Below, piece by piece: positions 25,285 through 36,700 of a stretch of DNA of 64,000 nucleotides. The number at the start of each line of letters is the position of its first letter. Within the stretch, counting starts at the first letter, position 1. The notes beneath the pieces were generated by a model. It saw only the letters and a program-made list of their open reading frames with translations. It was not told the DNA's origin and did no database searches. Source of the DNA: Phallus indusiatus (Eukaryota > Basidiomycota > Agaricomycetes > Phallales > Phallaceae); NCBI GenBank assembly GCA_027605045.1, contig JAQFWX010000008.1, positions 1,736,001-1,800,000 of the forward strand, given 5' to 3'. A program made the translations under genes and the position numbers.

Positions 25285-25429
25285 AACTAATGTAGTTAAT
25301 TACGAGCTACGTGTAAAGCAATTGTAATGTATGGGTAATGTGCTAGCTTCTGAACGATTTCGATAGGGGCTCGTACGTTTGGGCGCGCTTAAAAGTTAAT
25401 CCCCTGCCTGAACGGATGCAAGGGATTTT

Positions 25430-25455
25430 GCGGCTCCGCCCCGGTGCGCATCTAG
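25430..25455 (+). repeat. Helitron-like 3' terminus in + orientation
   Basis: GCGG-CT-CCGC (25430-25439) is followed after 12 bases by CTAG (25452-25455) and then T. Hairpin, spacing, CTRR end and following T all match a Helitron 3' terminus. It points opposite to the RepHel gene, so it may end a second, non-autonomous element or mark the far end of the same unit. Confidence 0.45.
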
Positions 25456-26308
25456 TATCATTTACAGTAGCTATAGTCACGGTGTGACCGTAACTCAACA
25501 GGAATCCATTGTGGGTCATAGGCATCAGTACCGAGTCTGTGACTATTCGCAAACGTAGAGACATGGTGAAGAAGGAGAAGAAAAAGCTATGGATTTGTAA
25601 CTCCTGGAATGTAAATTAGCCTTTAGGTAGATAGCTGCAAAAAAAAAATCTTATGTGTGCTGAATATAAATATGTAGCAGACACGCGAATGCGTGCCACT
25701 GCCAGCCTCATCGGAGGGGGCAACCGTACCGTACGCTGTTCACTCGAGGCCCTTTACGGTACTGTAGGTACTGTACGGTCAGTATACGGCCGTATACGGA
25801 CAATTACGTGTACGAAAATTTTAATGGTCAAAAAATCAATGTTCTAGACATTGTCCGAGTCCAATAATGTTTATGGTTAATCCTAATTTCATATTTTATA
25901 TTCATTAAAGCGCAAATTGTGTCTGCCTTGAGGCTAAACGACGAGAAGGGTTGATATTTCTAACTCCGGAAAGACCCGTTGCATGAGGTTTGTGGAGATA
26001 TCTAATCCTACGAGAAATTGACAAGAAATTATGTATATATGTTCAACTCGCACACGAGGACTGTTGAACAATTGTTCAATAAACCGTGTCATATGTGACG
26101 AAGCGCGACCGGCTACAAAGCTCGCCCAAGCAGCTTGGTCAGCAGCGTCCACAGACGCCCTGACGCGGCTGCATTTGCCGTGCGGCAGCCTCGGCATCTG
26201 CTGATCGGCTCAGGAAGCTGCGGCAGCTTCCGTAATTAAACTAATAATGTATTACTTTTAATCAAAGGATATAATGAAATGATTAAAGATTTTCGTAAAT
26301 GGTATTAA
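25456..26308. other. Intergenic stretch with a GTAC-rich palindromic cluster
   Basis: No gene recognised; a minus frame at 25934-26197 has no supporting features. From 25729 to 25810 the sequence repeats CGGTAC/GTACGG units, has two copies of GGTACTGTA, and a 16-base perfect palindrome at 25782-25797. Confidence 0.4.
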
Positions 26309-26336
26309 ATGTTATTCGCTGTGGGCTATGACACTG
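26309..26336 (+). repeat. Left terminal inverted repeat
   Basis: Starts ATGTTATTCGCTG and pairs with the sequence at 40171-40198 at 24 of 28 positions. Similarity continues about ten bases further inward (7 of 10). Confidence 0.6.
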
Positions 26337-26600
26337 TGCCTCAGACCAACATTTAAATGAAAGGTTTTGATGGGAACCAGCATGACATAGTGCCTGAAAG
26401 CCTGAACACTAAGCGTTAGTTTGTCACGCTAGATTAGCTAAACCGAGTGATTTGACGAGAAGGTGAAGTGGTAAAACCAAGCATTTGTGTATTATTAGAA
26501 GAGATGGAATGAAATTATACTATTGTAGGTAAAGCAGTGATTAGAAGAAATGCTAAAGCAAGGTAGAAAGATATGTTGAAACAGCAAATAGAAGGTGGTC

Positions 26601-27838
26601 TTATGCATTTCTGAACGCGTCCCGAAGAATATCTACCATCTGCAGACCAATATTTTCTTGAGCTTCACGACCTTTGCGTATTTCATCTAGAAGTTGCTTT
26701 GTGGTATCAACTTGTTGCTGACGGGAAAAGCGGGCCTCTTCAAGTGCTAGGTTGGCTTGTTCGCGCATCAGACGTGCTTCCTCGAGTGTTACTTGATGCT
26801 GTTTGTCCTGGTGTTCAATTGCAAGTTCCATTGTGGCAGTAAGCTCCTTAAGGTGTTCCCCTTGCCGTCGTTTTTTAAACGCACATCTGGAGGGCTCAGT
26901 GTTCCCTGTAGAGGATGAGTTGGTAGTGACGAAATCAGGATAGTCATTCTCCTTGTCTGAGTCATCGACTGGAGTATTATCTCGATGACGCTTTGATGAA
27001 GACCGAAGGGTTAAGCCAGTGAGCATGGCTGACCGCATGAGTTCACCTTCGACTTTCTTTTCATCCTGAGCCTATTATTGTTAACTATAATTATTACTCA
27101 GATCCTAGATAATCATCTCACCTGCTTGCCGGCTTCTCTGTTAGCCTCGTCCGTCATCTTGAAATGCCTCATTGCGTCATCAATCTTGTCAATCTTGCCA
27201 GAAAGACGAATGAAAAGTCCATCCTTTTCAAGTTGTTTTCGAAGACGACTATTACCATTCTAGCATATGGTTATTAACCACAGAAAAGGTTTCAGAGAAA
27301 ATATAGCACGAACCTTTGCCGCTTTAACAATCATTGCCATTTTCTTCCTCAGGGCTGCAGCATCACGGTTTTGACAGCCACCGAGACGCTTGGCAACATC
27401 TAGTACTTCTACCCAAGCTTCCTTGGATTTAGCACCAATTTTGTAGGAATATGGCTCGACGGCATGCACAGCATTGACTAGTTTCTCAATGTCCTTCGAG
27501 GTCCACTCTTGGCGGGTGTTTTTGTGCTGAGGATTAACCACGCTTGTGTTGTCATCATCATCATCTGATCCCTCATTGTCAGGTGAAGGAGGACGATCAA
27601 TGACATTCGAGGTATTTGAGTAAGGTGGTGGCGAAATGTTTGGGGTGTGATTGGGATTTGAAAGCGGTGGCAGCGCGTTTGCAGTGCAGTTCGTATATGA
27701 AGAAGCAGGTGACTGGGCAAATGTAGAGAACTCTGGATGAGCTTTCGAGGGATGTTGATGAAGCAAATCCCTTGGAGATGGTAAGCTCAGGTTATGCGGT
27801 CTGTAAGTGAGGTCCGAGTGTACGGGTGCAGTATCCAA
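26601..27838 (-). CDS. Myb/SANT-like DNA-binding protein of the Harbinger-like element
   Basis: Three exons on the minus strand. A Pro/Ser-rich N-terminus and an acidic run (DNEGSDDDDDN) precede a trihelical Myb/SANT-like domain: EWTSKDIEKLVNAV, then KSKEAWVEVLDVAKRLGG, then AAALRKKMAMIVKAAK. The next exon carries RKQLEKDGLFIRLSGKID. The C-terminal exon is basic then coiled-coil (HQVTLEEARLMREQANLALEEA) and ends FRNA at a TAA at 26603-26601. In PIF/Harbinger elements a Myb-like partner commonly helps the transposase bind DNA and enter the nucleus. It lies in the same orientation as the transposase at 38363, which fits that role. Confidence 0.7.
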
Positions 27839-28473
27839 GGGAGGAAGAAAAAACCTGGGTTGACAGTTCTGTCAACAGTGGAGCCTTGTAGTCCATAGGC
27901 TGGGTCATGGTATGGTATCATTTGCACGCCAGCTAATGATGAAGACAACACAAGGGCATAAGTTGAAGTGACCGCTAAATGTTCGACACCTGTCAAATGC
28001 TTTGAGCGGAGTCTCAAATTCAGATACATATAGTGATTGGTATCATTCTCCATCCAACTCCATCGCAGCAGACATCCTCTCAGATCGCACATGGTAAGAT
28101 TGTTTGCAATGGAACCGGATCTAAGCTTACTTGAGTTTCAGTCCTCTCCGGCATATGGTTCTGACAAGAGTGACGAACCCAATAAGAAAACTCGGTCCGG
28201 CAAAAAACAGCAGCTCGAGAAGCGGTCTGAAAAGAATGACCTTGCATTTCTGAAAACTAAAAAGGGTTTCGGAATTGTTTATGACGAAATCCTTTTGCAT
28301 GAATTCAAACAGGTCCCATTGACATCTCGTGACGAAAGTGAATGGTATGGGCCTTGGGACTCCCTTCTCTATCGGCTCTTCCCACCTCAGGAGGGTTTCC
28401 AGATCGCACCTCAGCACCAGCGTCCTCGAATTTTAGGAGGCCCGGAGTGGACTATTTTTTTCATTGTCAGGCA

Positions 28474-28478
28474 TCAAG
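28474..28478. repeat. Target site duplication TCAAG (left)
   Basis: Identical to 37688-37692; a 5 bp duplication is typical of Ty3/gypsy integrases. Confidence 0.85.
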
Positions 28479-28798
28479 TGTAACGTTTCGTTACTTTTTA
28501 TAGTGTACCGCGTACGGTACACAAGTTTTATCACGCTGTAGTTTCACACCAAGAATAACAGACCAAGGGTGCTGTATTTTTTATGGTGTAAAACAAAATG
28601 CGCGTGCTGAATCAGCACACGCGTAGCTACTACTAATGTATAGTTATTACATAATGGCTCGCCGCGTCGCGGCGAGCCAGAGGCGTTAAGCGCCTCTGTT
28701 ATTAGAGTAAGTAATAGTAACTACTGCAGAGGGCGAAGCCCTCTGCATATGCCTAAGTGGCATATACTCAATCCACCGCATGCGGTGGATCCGTTACA
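28479..28798 (-). repeat. 3' LTR (element is on the minus strand), 320 bp
   Basis: TGTAACG...CGTTACA. Contains seven hairpin-forming palindromes in a row: arms at 28503-28522, 28604-28618, 28655-28679 (12 bp arms), 28678-28698, 28725-28747 (10 bp arms), 28747-28765 and 28771-28790 (20-base perfect palindrome). Confidence 0.93.
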
Positions 28799-28808
28799 TC
28801 CTCCCCTT
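28799..28808 (-). other. Polypurine tract
   Basis: AAGGGGAGGA on the minus strand lies directly against the 3' LTR, where plus-strand DNA synthesis is primed in LTR retrotransposons. Confidence 0.75.
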
Positions 28809-28860
28809 GTGACTTGGGCTCCAAGTCATGGGATCGCGAAGGGGAGGCGTCTGACTGTAA

Positions 28861-30618
28861 TCAGTCAGAGGGATTGCTGTAGTCAATCTCCATGCTCTCC
28901 GAGGCACTCGGATGCGGCGCGTCAAGGTCCTCAGGGGGCCTTAACAATTCCTCGTCCGTCATCTGAATTGGGACGGACGGGGAGTAGACCTTGTTAGGCG
29001 GGCCTGCCACGATGCTGGCAGGTGATGCTGACGCATGGACGGCGGGGGCGGACGACTGAATCGTACGCGCCTTTTTTGTTGGACGATCCAGTCCACGGCG
29101 CACGCGATAGTCATGCGCGATGCGATTAACATCTTCTCCATTGGTGTAACGTTGGAGAAGGGGCGCGATCACCTCAGTGACGCGTCTTGTCGTCGCTCCA
29201 TTGGCATGCATGGAGCGAATCACCTCCTCTATGGTAATGGAGGAGGGGGATTTACACTCGAAGGCACGAGTGTAGCCTTCCATAAGAGTGGAAGGCAGGT
29301 GGGTGGAGGAATTACCCCTTCCACCGAGAATTTCTTCCCACACAGTGAGTGCGGGGTCGAGGAGGCACTCAGCCGCCCTCTCGAGGAATTTGGCACGTAC
29401 TTCACGAGTACGTGTGACTCTCTTGAGCCAAGCAAACACCTCAACATCCTGAGGGTTTAAAGATCCATCCGACATTAGTCGGATGTAGGGAGGGACCTGG
29501 TTAGGGTCCGCATTCCAAGTATTGATTAAATACTTGATCTCGGGGTGGATTAACTCTCCCGAGATAAACACCACCGATGGACGGTTGGCGGCAGCCTCCA
29601 TAGCTTCAAGCTTGGCTGTTTTCCTCGCTAGGCGGCGCTCCTTCATGGACCTGCGCCAACGAGTCCATGCGTATGAAATACGCATGTGAACCCCTCTGTC
29701 ATCGGGGTACGTGAACACCGGGGGGTCGGTCCAGACCCGGGTTCCAATCTCGACGAACAATGGTTCGTCGAGGCTGCAGGTGTTATACCATGCAGTAGGA
29801 TTGGGGGTGCCAGGCACCAGAGAATGATCCCCACTAACAGTGGGGTCGAAGCCCTTGACGAAGAAGGGCCATGGGTCCCTATTGGAGTCCCATCCTGGCT
29901 TGGTCCGTGGATACGGACCAGAGGGCTTCCTTGGAGAAACCGGGGCAGCATCGCGAGAGCCCGATGCCTTGGTTGCATCAGCGTAGGTACACTGAGGCTT
30001 GCGTTTGGTGGACGACGCGATGGAGGCGTCGTCATCATAGTCGTTATCATCGACTATGTCTTCCATGTCGTCGTCAGACGACATGTCATTGAAGATATCA
30101 GGCAAAGGGGCTGCCTGGGATGGTTCAGGCGCTTTATCGGCCTGGTCTCTCGACCGCTTTTTGGAGGTCGATGGGGTAGTCGACGGGCCTGCCGTCGACG
30201 CTGAACGTTCAAGTTCAGCAATGCGAGCTTTCAGCTCGCAGATACGACGATTCGCATCGTCGAGGTGGTCTGTCAAGGACTTGACGTCCTTTTCAGCTTC
30301 TTCTAGACGTTCGTCTAGATGATAGTACTCCCTCCTTATGAAGGGAAAGGCCTTGTAGACGGCCTGCTTGACCATATCATGGTCAAGGATGATTGCCCCG
30401 CTGCCAGCGGGGCCTGCCAGGTGACTGGCAAAGTCGTTGCACGCAGTGCAACTATCATTGTTATGATAGACGGATATACATCCGTCCATCGCGTCTAAGG
30501 TCCATTCGGACCTCTGCAGAGCCAATTGAGCTTCTGCTTTTTTGAACCTACTAACAGGTTGCGGCGTAGGCGACTGCGAGCGTGATCGTTCGCGTTGTTT
30601 TCCCTTGCTGTCAGGCAT
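28861..30618 (-). CDS. Extra reading frame between pol and the 3' LTR
   Basis: 585 codons, same strand as gag-pol, in the position where env lies in retroviruses. It starts MPDSKGKQRERSRSQSPTP. Near residues 100-150 it has a heptad-rich coiled coil (REYYHLDERLEEAEKDVKSL...), followed by a basic KKRSRDQ and an acidic run (DDDMEDIVDDNDYDDD). The C-terminal half has WKRRWR-type basic tracts and LDPALTVWEEILGG. No signal peptide or membrane segment was seen, so it is not an env-like glycoprotein. A nucleic-acid-binding or gag-like accessory protein is possible. Its sequence shares the inverted-repeat texture of the rest of the element. Confidence 0.75.
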   Translation of the reverse strand: MPDSKGKQRERSRSQSPTPQPVSRFKKAEAQLALQRSEWTLDAMDGCISVYHNNDSCTACNDFASHLAGPAGSGAIILDHDMVKQAVYKAFPFIRREYYHLDERLEEAEKDVKSLTDHLDDANRRICELKARIAELERSASTAGPSTTPSTSKKRSRDQADKAPEPSQAAPLPDIFNDMSSDDDMEDIVDDNDYDDDASIASSTKRKPQCTYADATKASGSRDAAPVSPRKPSGPYPRTKPGWDSNRDPWPFFVKGFDPTVSGDHSLVPGTPNPTAWYNTCSLDEPLFVEIGTRVWTDPPVFTYPDDRGVHMRISYAWTRWRRSMKERRLARKTAKLEAMEAAANRPSVVFISGELIHPEIKYLINTWNADPNQVPPYIRLMSDGSLNPQDVEVFAWLKRVTRTREVRAKFLERAAECLLDPALTVWEEILGGRGNSSTHLPSTLMEGYTRAFECKSPSSITIEEVIRSMHANGATTRRVTEVIAPLLQRYTNGEDVNRIAHDYRVRRGLDRPTKKARTIQSSAPAVHASASPASIVAGPPNKVYSPSVPIQMTDEELLRPPEDLDAPHPSASESMEIDYSNPSD

Positions 30619-30752
30619 GGGGGTGTTGAGGGAGAAAAGACCGTGAACGGACTTTTTGGGTTATATACTTGGGCGGCCTCATGGAGCGCCCAAGTGAAAA
30701 TTACCTCACCGCGTAGCAGTGAAGTGCCAGTGGGTCCCTGTGGGTGGGATCT

Positions 30753-33700
30753 TCAAGCAGATCCCCGAGTGGGATCTGGGCGCTTGTTGTTGGTCCGCGA
30801 CTCTCCGTGATTGGATAGTCGTGGCAGCTGCCGAGGCTCATTTACGCCTCGTAATTGCAAGTACTCGTCTAGAGCTTGCAAGTCCTTACAGTTACTGTAA
30901 GGTTCCCAAGTGGTATCCCCGAGGGTCCACTGGACTAGGAACTCGAGATCTTTCTCGCGAGTTCCACTCCAGCGATGAGCTAGGAGTTCCTCGACGTGCC
31001 ATTCAGCATCGTCTGGCTGTCCAAAGTCATACGCCGTGAGTGTGTCGCAGCGTGGAAATCTCTCATCGTCATTGGCGATGTGAGGTTTAATCAAATCCAC
31101 GTGAAATACGGGATTTATGCGACGTTGCTTGAGCTCTTCAGAGAGCTCAAGTTTTACTGTAATGTTGTCCTTGACGGACAGCACTTTGTATGGTCCCACA
31201 TAACGCGGGATCAACTTCTTAACTCTCCCCTTGGGGAGGTTGAGATTCCTCGTCGACAGATAGACGAGATCACCCTCTTTGTACTCCGGTGCATCGCGCC
31301 GTGAGTTGTTTGCGTAGTGAGCCTGTTTAACGCGATTGGCTATGATAGCGTCATGCGCTATCATGAGGTTCCACTTTGCCTGTTGAGCAAAGTGTTGAAC
31401 ACCTTTGAATTTGGTGTTCGTCTCAATTTTCCTTCCCAAACTGGGAAGGTAGCCGTAGTTGAGTTCAAACGGCGCGAAACCAGTGGTTTCGCTGGTGCTG
31501 CTATTAATAGCAAACTCCACCATTGGGATCCTTTCGGCCCAATCTTTTGATCGTTCTGTATGACGGAACGAAGTATTTGACCAATTGAGCGATTGGCTCG
31601 CTCGGTAGATCCATCCGTTTGCGGATGGAACGCCGTGGACATGAGCAATCGTGTCCCCATTAGGCGTTGCAGTTCCTGCCAAAACTTGGCAGTGAATCGT
31701 GCATCCCTGTCACTCACGATTGAGTCAGGGACACCGTGGAGTCTTACGACTTCACTGAGGTATAACCAGGCTGTGCCCTTGGCGGTCAGCTTGGTGGTGG
31801 TTGGCATCAGACGAACCATAGAGGTCAGTCTGTCAATCACGACGAATAGGAAGTCGTGGCCGTTTGAAACGGGTAATGGACCGACGAAGTCCATTCCAAT
31901 CGATTCCCAAGGTTTATTGGGAATCGGGAGTTGTTTTAACAGACCACTGGGGTGATTATTCTCCCCTTTGTTGGTCTGGCACGTTCCGCAGGATCTGCAG
32001 AACGTATCGATGTCTTCAATCATCGATTTCCACCAGTACGCTTGTCTAACGTACTGAGACGTTTTGTAACGTCCAAAGTGCCCAACAATTTGGTGGGCCT
32101 CACTGATTATAATCTCAGTGATCCTCCTCCCCTTGTAAAATGCATTATGGGGGACGCATAATACATCGCGGAGGAACTGATTCTTGGTAAAGATCAGTTG
32201 ATTTTTAATTCCAAACGCCTTGTGAGCGTTTGGGTTGGCGAGGACCAGCTTAAATACTGGGTCCTTGTGATAACCTTGCTGTATCAGCGAGGTAAATTCA
32301 GCAAAGCCCTCAATTTTGGCTTTAAGAAGCTTGCTGTCTTGCTCCGCACTTAGAGCAAGTATATCCTCATCGGATTGCGCTTCTGTAATATCAGAAGGTG
32401 TAGTATTTGAGGGACCTTCAACTCGAGGTTCCTCTCGTACTCGTGAACGTGTAATAACGTTCACTCTCACTTCATCCCTTCTTTCGATGGGAAGATGGTC
32501 CCCTTCGGGATCAAGTCTAACGTCAGCATTGACGTATACCTCCGGAGGGTGAACCTCATCCGGAATGTCCTCTTCGTAATAACGAGAGAGGCCATCGGCA
32601 ACATTGTTAGTGACGCCCTTGACATGAATCGTCTCGTAATCAAAACGAGACAGGTATTCATACCACCGTGCTTGGCGCGGTGACATGCGAGGCTGGGTCT
32701 TGAAGTGGACCATGGCCTCGTTGTCCGTTACTAGGGTGAATCTACGCCCTAGTAGTTTGTCTTCCCACTTAAGGAAGGCTTCAAGTACCGCGATGAGCTC
32801 ATGCTCATGGGTGCGGTAGTTATACTGAGCAGGGGTGAACTTCTTCGAGAGAAACCCTGCTGGCCTACATGTTTGCCATGTAGGCCCTTGCCCATAATAG
32901 GCACCGACGCCACATTTAGAGCCGTCGGTTACGACCCAAATTGGATCTGGGTCGTCCACGTTAATAGGCTTCAAGATAGGAGCCTTTCGCGTGAGTGCTT
33001 TGATTGAATCAAAGCACTTGTTCAACAACGGTGTCCATACGAACGGTCTGTTGTTGTACGTACACCCTGATAGTGGTGTAGTGTATGCGGCTACCCCTGG
33101 TAGGTATGCCGCAACGTATTGTACGAGGCCCAGAAATTTCTGGACATCGTTATACGTGCGTGGAGTTCTCCACTCACGTATTTTATCCATCTTCTCTTGA
33201 TCGGGATGGATGCCATCATCGTCAATGATGTGGCCTAAGCACTCCAGTCGCTTAGAGTATAAGTCAACTTTACGACTACTCAGGTAAAGTTGTGCCTCTC
33301 GCAAACGCGAGAAGGCGTTCTCTAGATGCTGCTGATGCAGATCTATTGTGTTTGAATAGACGAACACGTCGTCTATGTATGCATCCGTCGAACGACCGAT
33401 GCAGTCCCTAAAGATATGGGTCATCAGACGTTGAAACGTCGATGGGGCATTGCAGTCTCCTTGCTGCATGACATGGCTCTTGAAAGTGCCATAGATGGTG
33501 GCAAAGGTCGTCTTGTGGACGTCCTCTGGGACTATGCGTACTTGCTCGTACGCCTCGGTCAGATCAATTTTTGATCTGTATTTGTGTCTCGCCACGTTCT
33601 GGCGGATGGTTTCCTGATCAGGGAAGGGCGTTACGTCCTTCTCTGTGTTCTCGTTCTGCAGACGCAGATCGAACACGGTCCGTAGTGCTAAGACTACGGC

Positions 33701-36700
33701 TCGTTTCTGCAGGCAAAGCATGGGGATTGCCTGTGTAGCCACAGTCGGTTCCCACCAACCTGCAGTTACGTATCGCTGAATCTTCTCAGCGAGTAGCGCT
33801 TTGAGCGCATCCGGGCACCTGGGAAGGTGGTACCGGATCTTCTTATTGGGTTCAATAAGAGGAATCTGATGATTCACTTCCCGAAATGGGGGAAGTCGGG
33901 AAGGGACAGGACCGAACAGGTCACTGTACTTGTTCTTCCAGTACTCGATAAGTGCTGGAATGTTCTCCTCCGTCATCGCAGGGACGGAGGAGCTGGAATG
34001 TTGGGTGCTGGCTAGCACCATCGCTCCTGTTTCAGGAGCGTGTCCAATCACATGGTGATTGTTGTCAATCACCTCGCCGTCGCGGGTGATTGTACCTCTG
34101 CTGAAGTCCAGGCAGATATTATAGCGTCTCAGGAATGGGACGCCAATGATCACATCATAGTGATCGATGTTGACGATGTCGAAGTACTCTTGGACATCGA
34201 TACCTCCGAATTGGATTCGGGTGTACGTTCCATACTGGATGGAAGACTTGCTGCCCTTAACGGCCAGCTGTAGCACGACAGGTTTGTCGAGCTTGAAGGT
34301 TCTTGCTCCGGTGGCAAGAGAGAAATGAGGGGACATGATCATCCCCTGGCATCCACTGTCGACTAGGCAGTGAGCCAATTGGCCATTAACTGGCCAGAAA
34401 CCCTCAATGGGTCTCGATGCGTTTCTGTCTCGTGTCGGGGCACGAGAGCTCACTCTAGCCGTATGGTCATAGAGTGGTTCCTTGCTCGTAGCGAGCGAGG
34501 ACTCATTGTCATCCAATGGCGATGACTTGTGGACTGCGAAGTGCAGTCTGCGCTCCTCATACTCGTCACCAATTGTGAGGAGCATGTATACACTGGGACC
34601 ATTGTCATCATCGTCCCATTGGTATTGGATGCCCTCGTCGTCTTCGACGGGGTCGTTGGTGGGCTCGTCTTGGGCCACCTCTTCCTCCACAGCTTGTTCA
34701 GCTGTGGGGTCTTCCACGTTCTCCTGCGGGGCATCGTTCGATGTCTCGCCAGAGGTCTCTTCAACCTCTTCGATACGACCCACATTGGCTCGTACCTGTC
34801 TCAGTCTGGGGCACGCATTTCTGTAGTGTCCCACCTGCCCACAGTTGAAACACGTGGGAGGGGTTGTGCTAGTGCGATTGTTCGTACTAGTTGGGGCAGT
34901 CCTAGTGGTCTGCGAGCTATGGTTCCTCGAGTTTGACGAGCTCGAGGGGCGGTTCCCCAGTGGGGAGTTACCATTTGTACGCGTCTCGTGAGGACGCGTG
35001 GAGGAACCGTGGTTCCTCTGGTTCAAGCGCATATTGTTGGTATGCGCTTGCCTTACCAAGTTGTTGTGGCTGCTACCGCTGCCACTACCGCTACTACTGC
35101 CTCCGCTACTGTTACCTGCTGGGCGGGTAGTGCTTCCTTGAGACGCCGCTACCGAGCGGCGTTTCTTGAACGCCTCTTCTACTTGAATTGTCAGTAGAAG
35201 TAGTTCCTTAGCAGTCATCTGCTCAGGATTGCCGCCTCTGAACGCTACTTCAGTGGCGAGGCTGTGGTTCAGCCCATCAAGGAACCTCCTCCTGAATGTG
35301 TAGTCATCAGGAGGGTGCGCTAGTCTGTTGGCTAGCGTGAGCAGCGCGCTCATGTACTCGTGTACAGAGTGCGACCCCTGCCGCTCGCGTTCAAATTGAA
35401 TCGCTACCTCACTTCTAGAGTGGGGTGGCAGGAAACGGTCATATAGTCTCCGCAGTGCGGGGACTAGGGTCCACTCGTGGAGGGGGCGAACGCCTCTCTC
35501 CACGTTTTGAGTAAACCATTCTTGGGCCAACCCTTCTAGGCGCATGCCTAGAAAGGATATTTGCTCTGCTTGGCTGACTTCTCCAAGCAGATGGTTTACG
35601 CGTAGCCAGCGTAACAGACCCGACACAAAGTTGTCGAAGTCCTCAGCTCTGGACGAGCCGCTATATGTGGGCGGGAGCCCTATCTTCGCTCCTGCTTTCG
35701 CAAGAGGCAAGTTGCCTGGCATCATATCCCTGTTTGCAATCAGGGCTTCTTGAACCATGGCTATGACGCCCTCGAGTACTGGGGCGTCGTCGCTGAAAGG
35801 ATCAAATCTTTCAGCACGTTCTTCGTCGAACGGTGTGGCGCGGAGATCCTCGCCATACTGTGGTCGACGAGCGTATCCATCATATGTATCGATACGCGGT
35901 GCTTCTGCTGGATTTGCAGGAGTTTGCCTATGCCCACTGGGCTCGGCACTTTGCCTTGGCAGTTGTCTGCCAGGTGGTGGTGCTCTGTCGTCTGGACGAC
36001 TAGAGCTTGAGGCTGGATCTGGCGATGGGATCCTATCGCCAGTGATGGCATTATAGCCACCTTCAAACACACGAGCATGGCGGACTGCGTTCATACGCGC
36101 GTCCCTCACGATGCGAATCCTATCTTGTATGATCCGCAGTTGCTGCTCGTTGGGAGTGTCAGTCTCGAGGGAGCCTGCTACAGCTTCCTCGAGTGCGTTA
36201 GTGGCCGCCTCCACAGCCCGTGCATGTGTACGGATTGCTCTGTCGGAGAGTAGCCCTGCTATCCTCTGGTATTCGAGGGCAGCTTGAGTGACCACTTCAG
36301 CATCCTCTCGTGGGGGTGCTCCATCTCGCGACTGGTTCACCAGTCGCGTGGCTATCTCGGTGTCGATATAGTCACCAACCGCGTCAGACTCGTGAGGCGG
36401 TCGTCTTGTGAAACGGTACATCCGTCTCACTGTTTCTCTGCCAGCCTCTATCTCGGGGCCGGGGTTCCTAGGAGCTGTATATGCTGTAGCTCCTTGGGTA
36501 GGAGGTCTAACAGGACGCGTACTCGGTCCTGGGGTAGCGTTCTGGGAACGTTGCCTGGTGCCTGTTGGTGCAGGCTCAGGGGATTGGGAATTGCCAGCTG
36601 TCGCTGGTGACGGACTGGCGTATGTCGGTCCCGTCGGTGTAACAAACCTAGCTTGTGGGGCTGGGTTTGTGAATTGATATGCAAGGCGACTCGTCGGCCC

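Larger units (their letters stand above)
14124..25455 (-). mobile_element. Helitron-type element with RepHel and a four-gene block (limits inferred)
   Basis: The unit is defined by an apparently intact RepHel gene on the minus strand. The left limit is a minus-strand CTAG (14124-14127) preceded by a 12-bp-stem hairpin, the expected form of a Helitron 3' end followed by T. The right limit is less certain: a second hairpin plus CTAG followed by T lies at 25430-25455, but in + orientation. The minus-strand 5' TC end was not found. The + strand genes between 20558 and 25284 may be cargo or a neighbouring unit. Helitrons move by rolling-circle-like transfer and often carry host sequence. Confidence 0.55.

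Noticed and set aside
28479..28798. CRISPR-like reading of the repeated palindromes
   Set aside because: The palindromes are all different in sequence, there is no repeated unit with spacers, and the context is a eukaryotic LTR.
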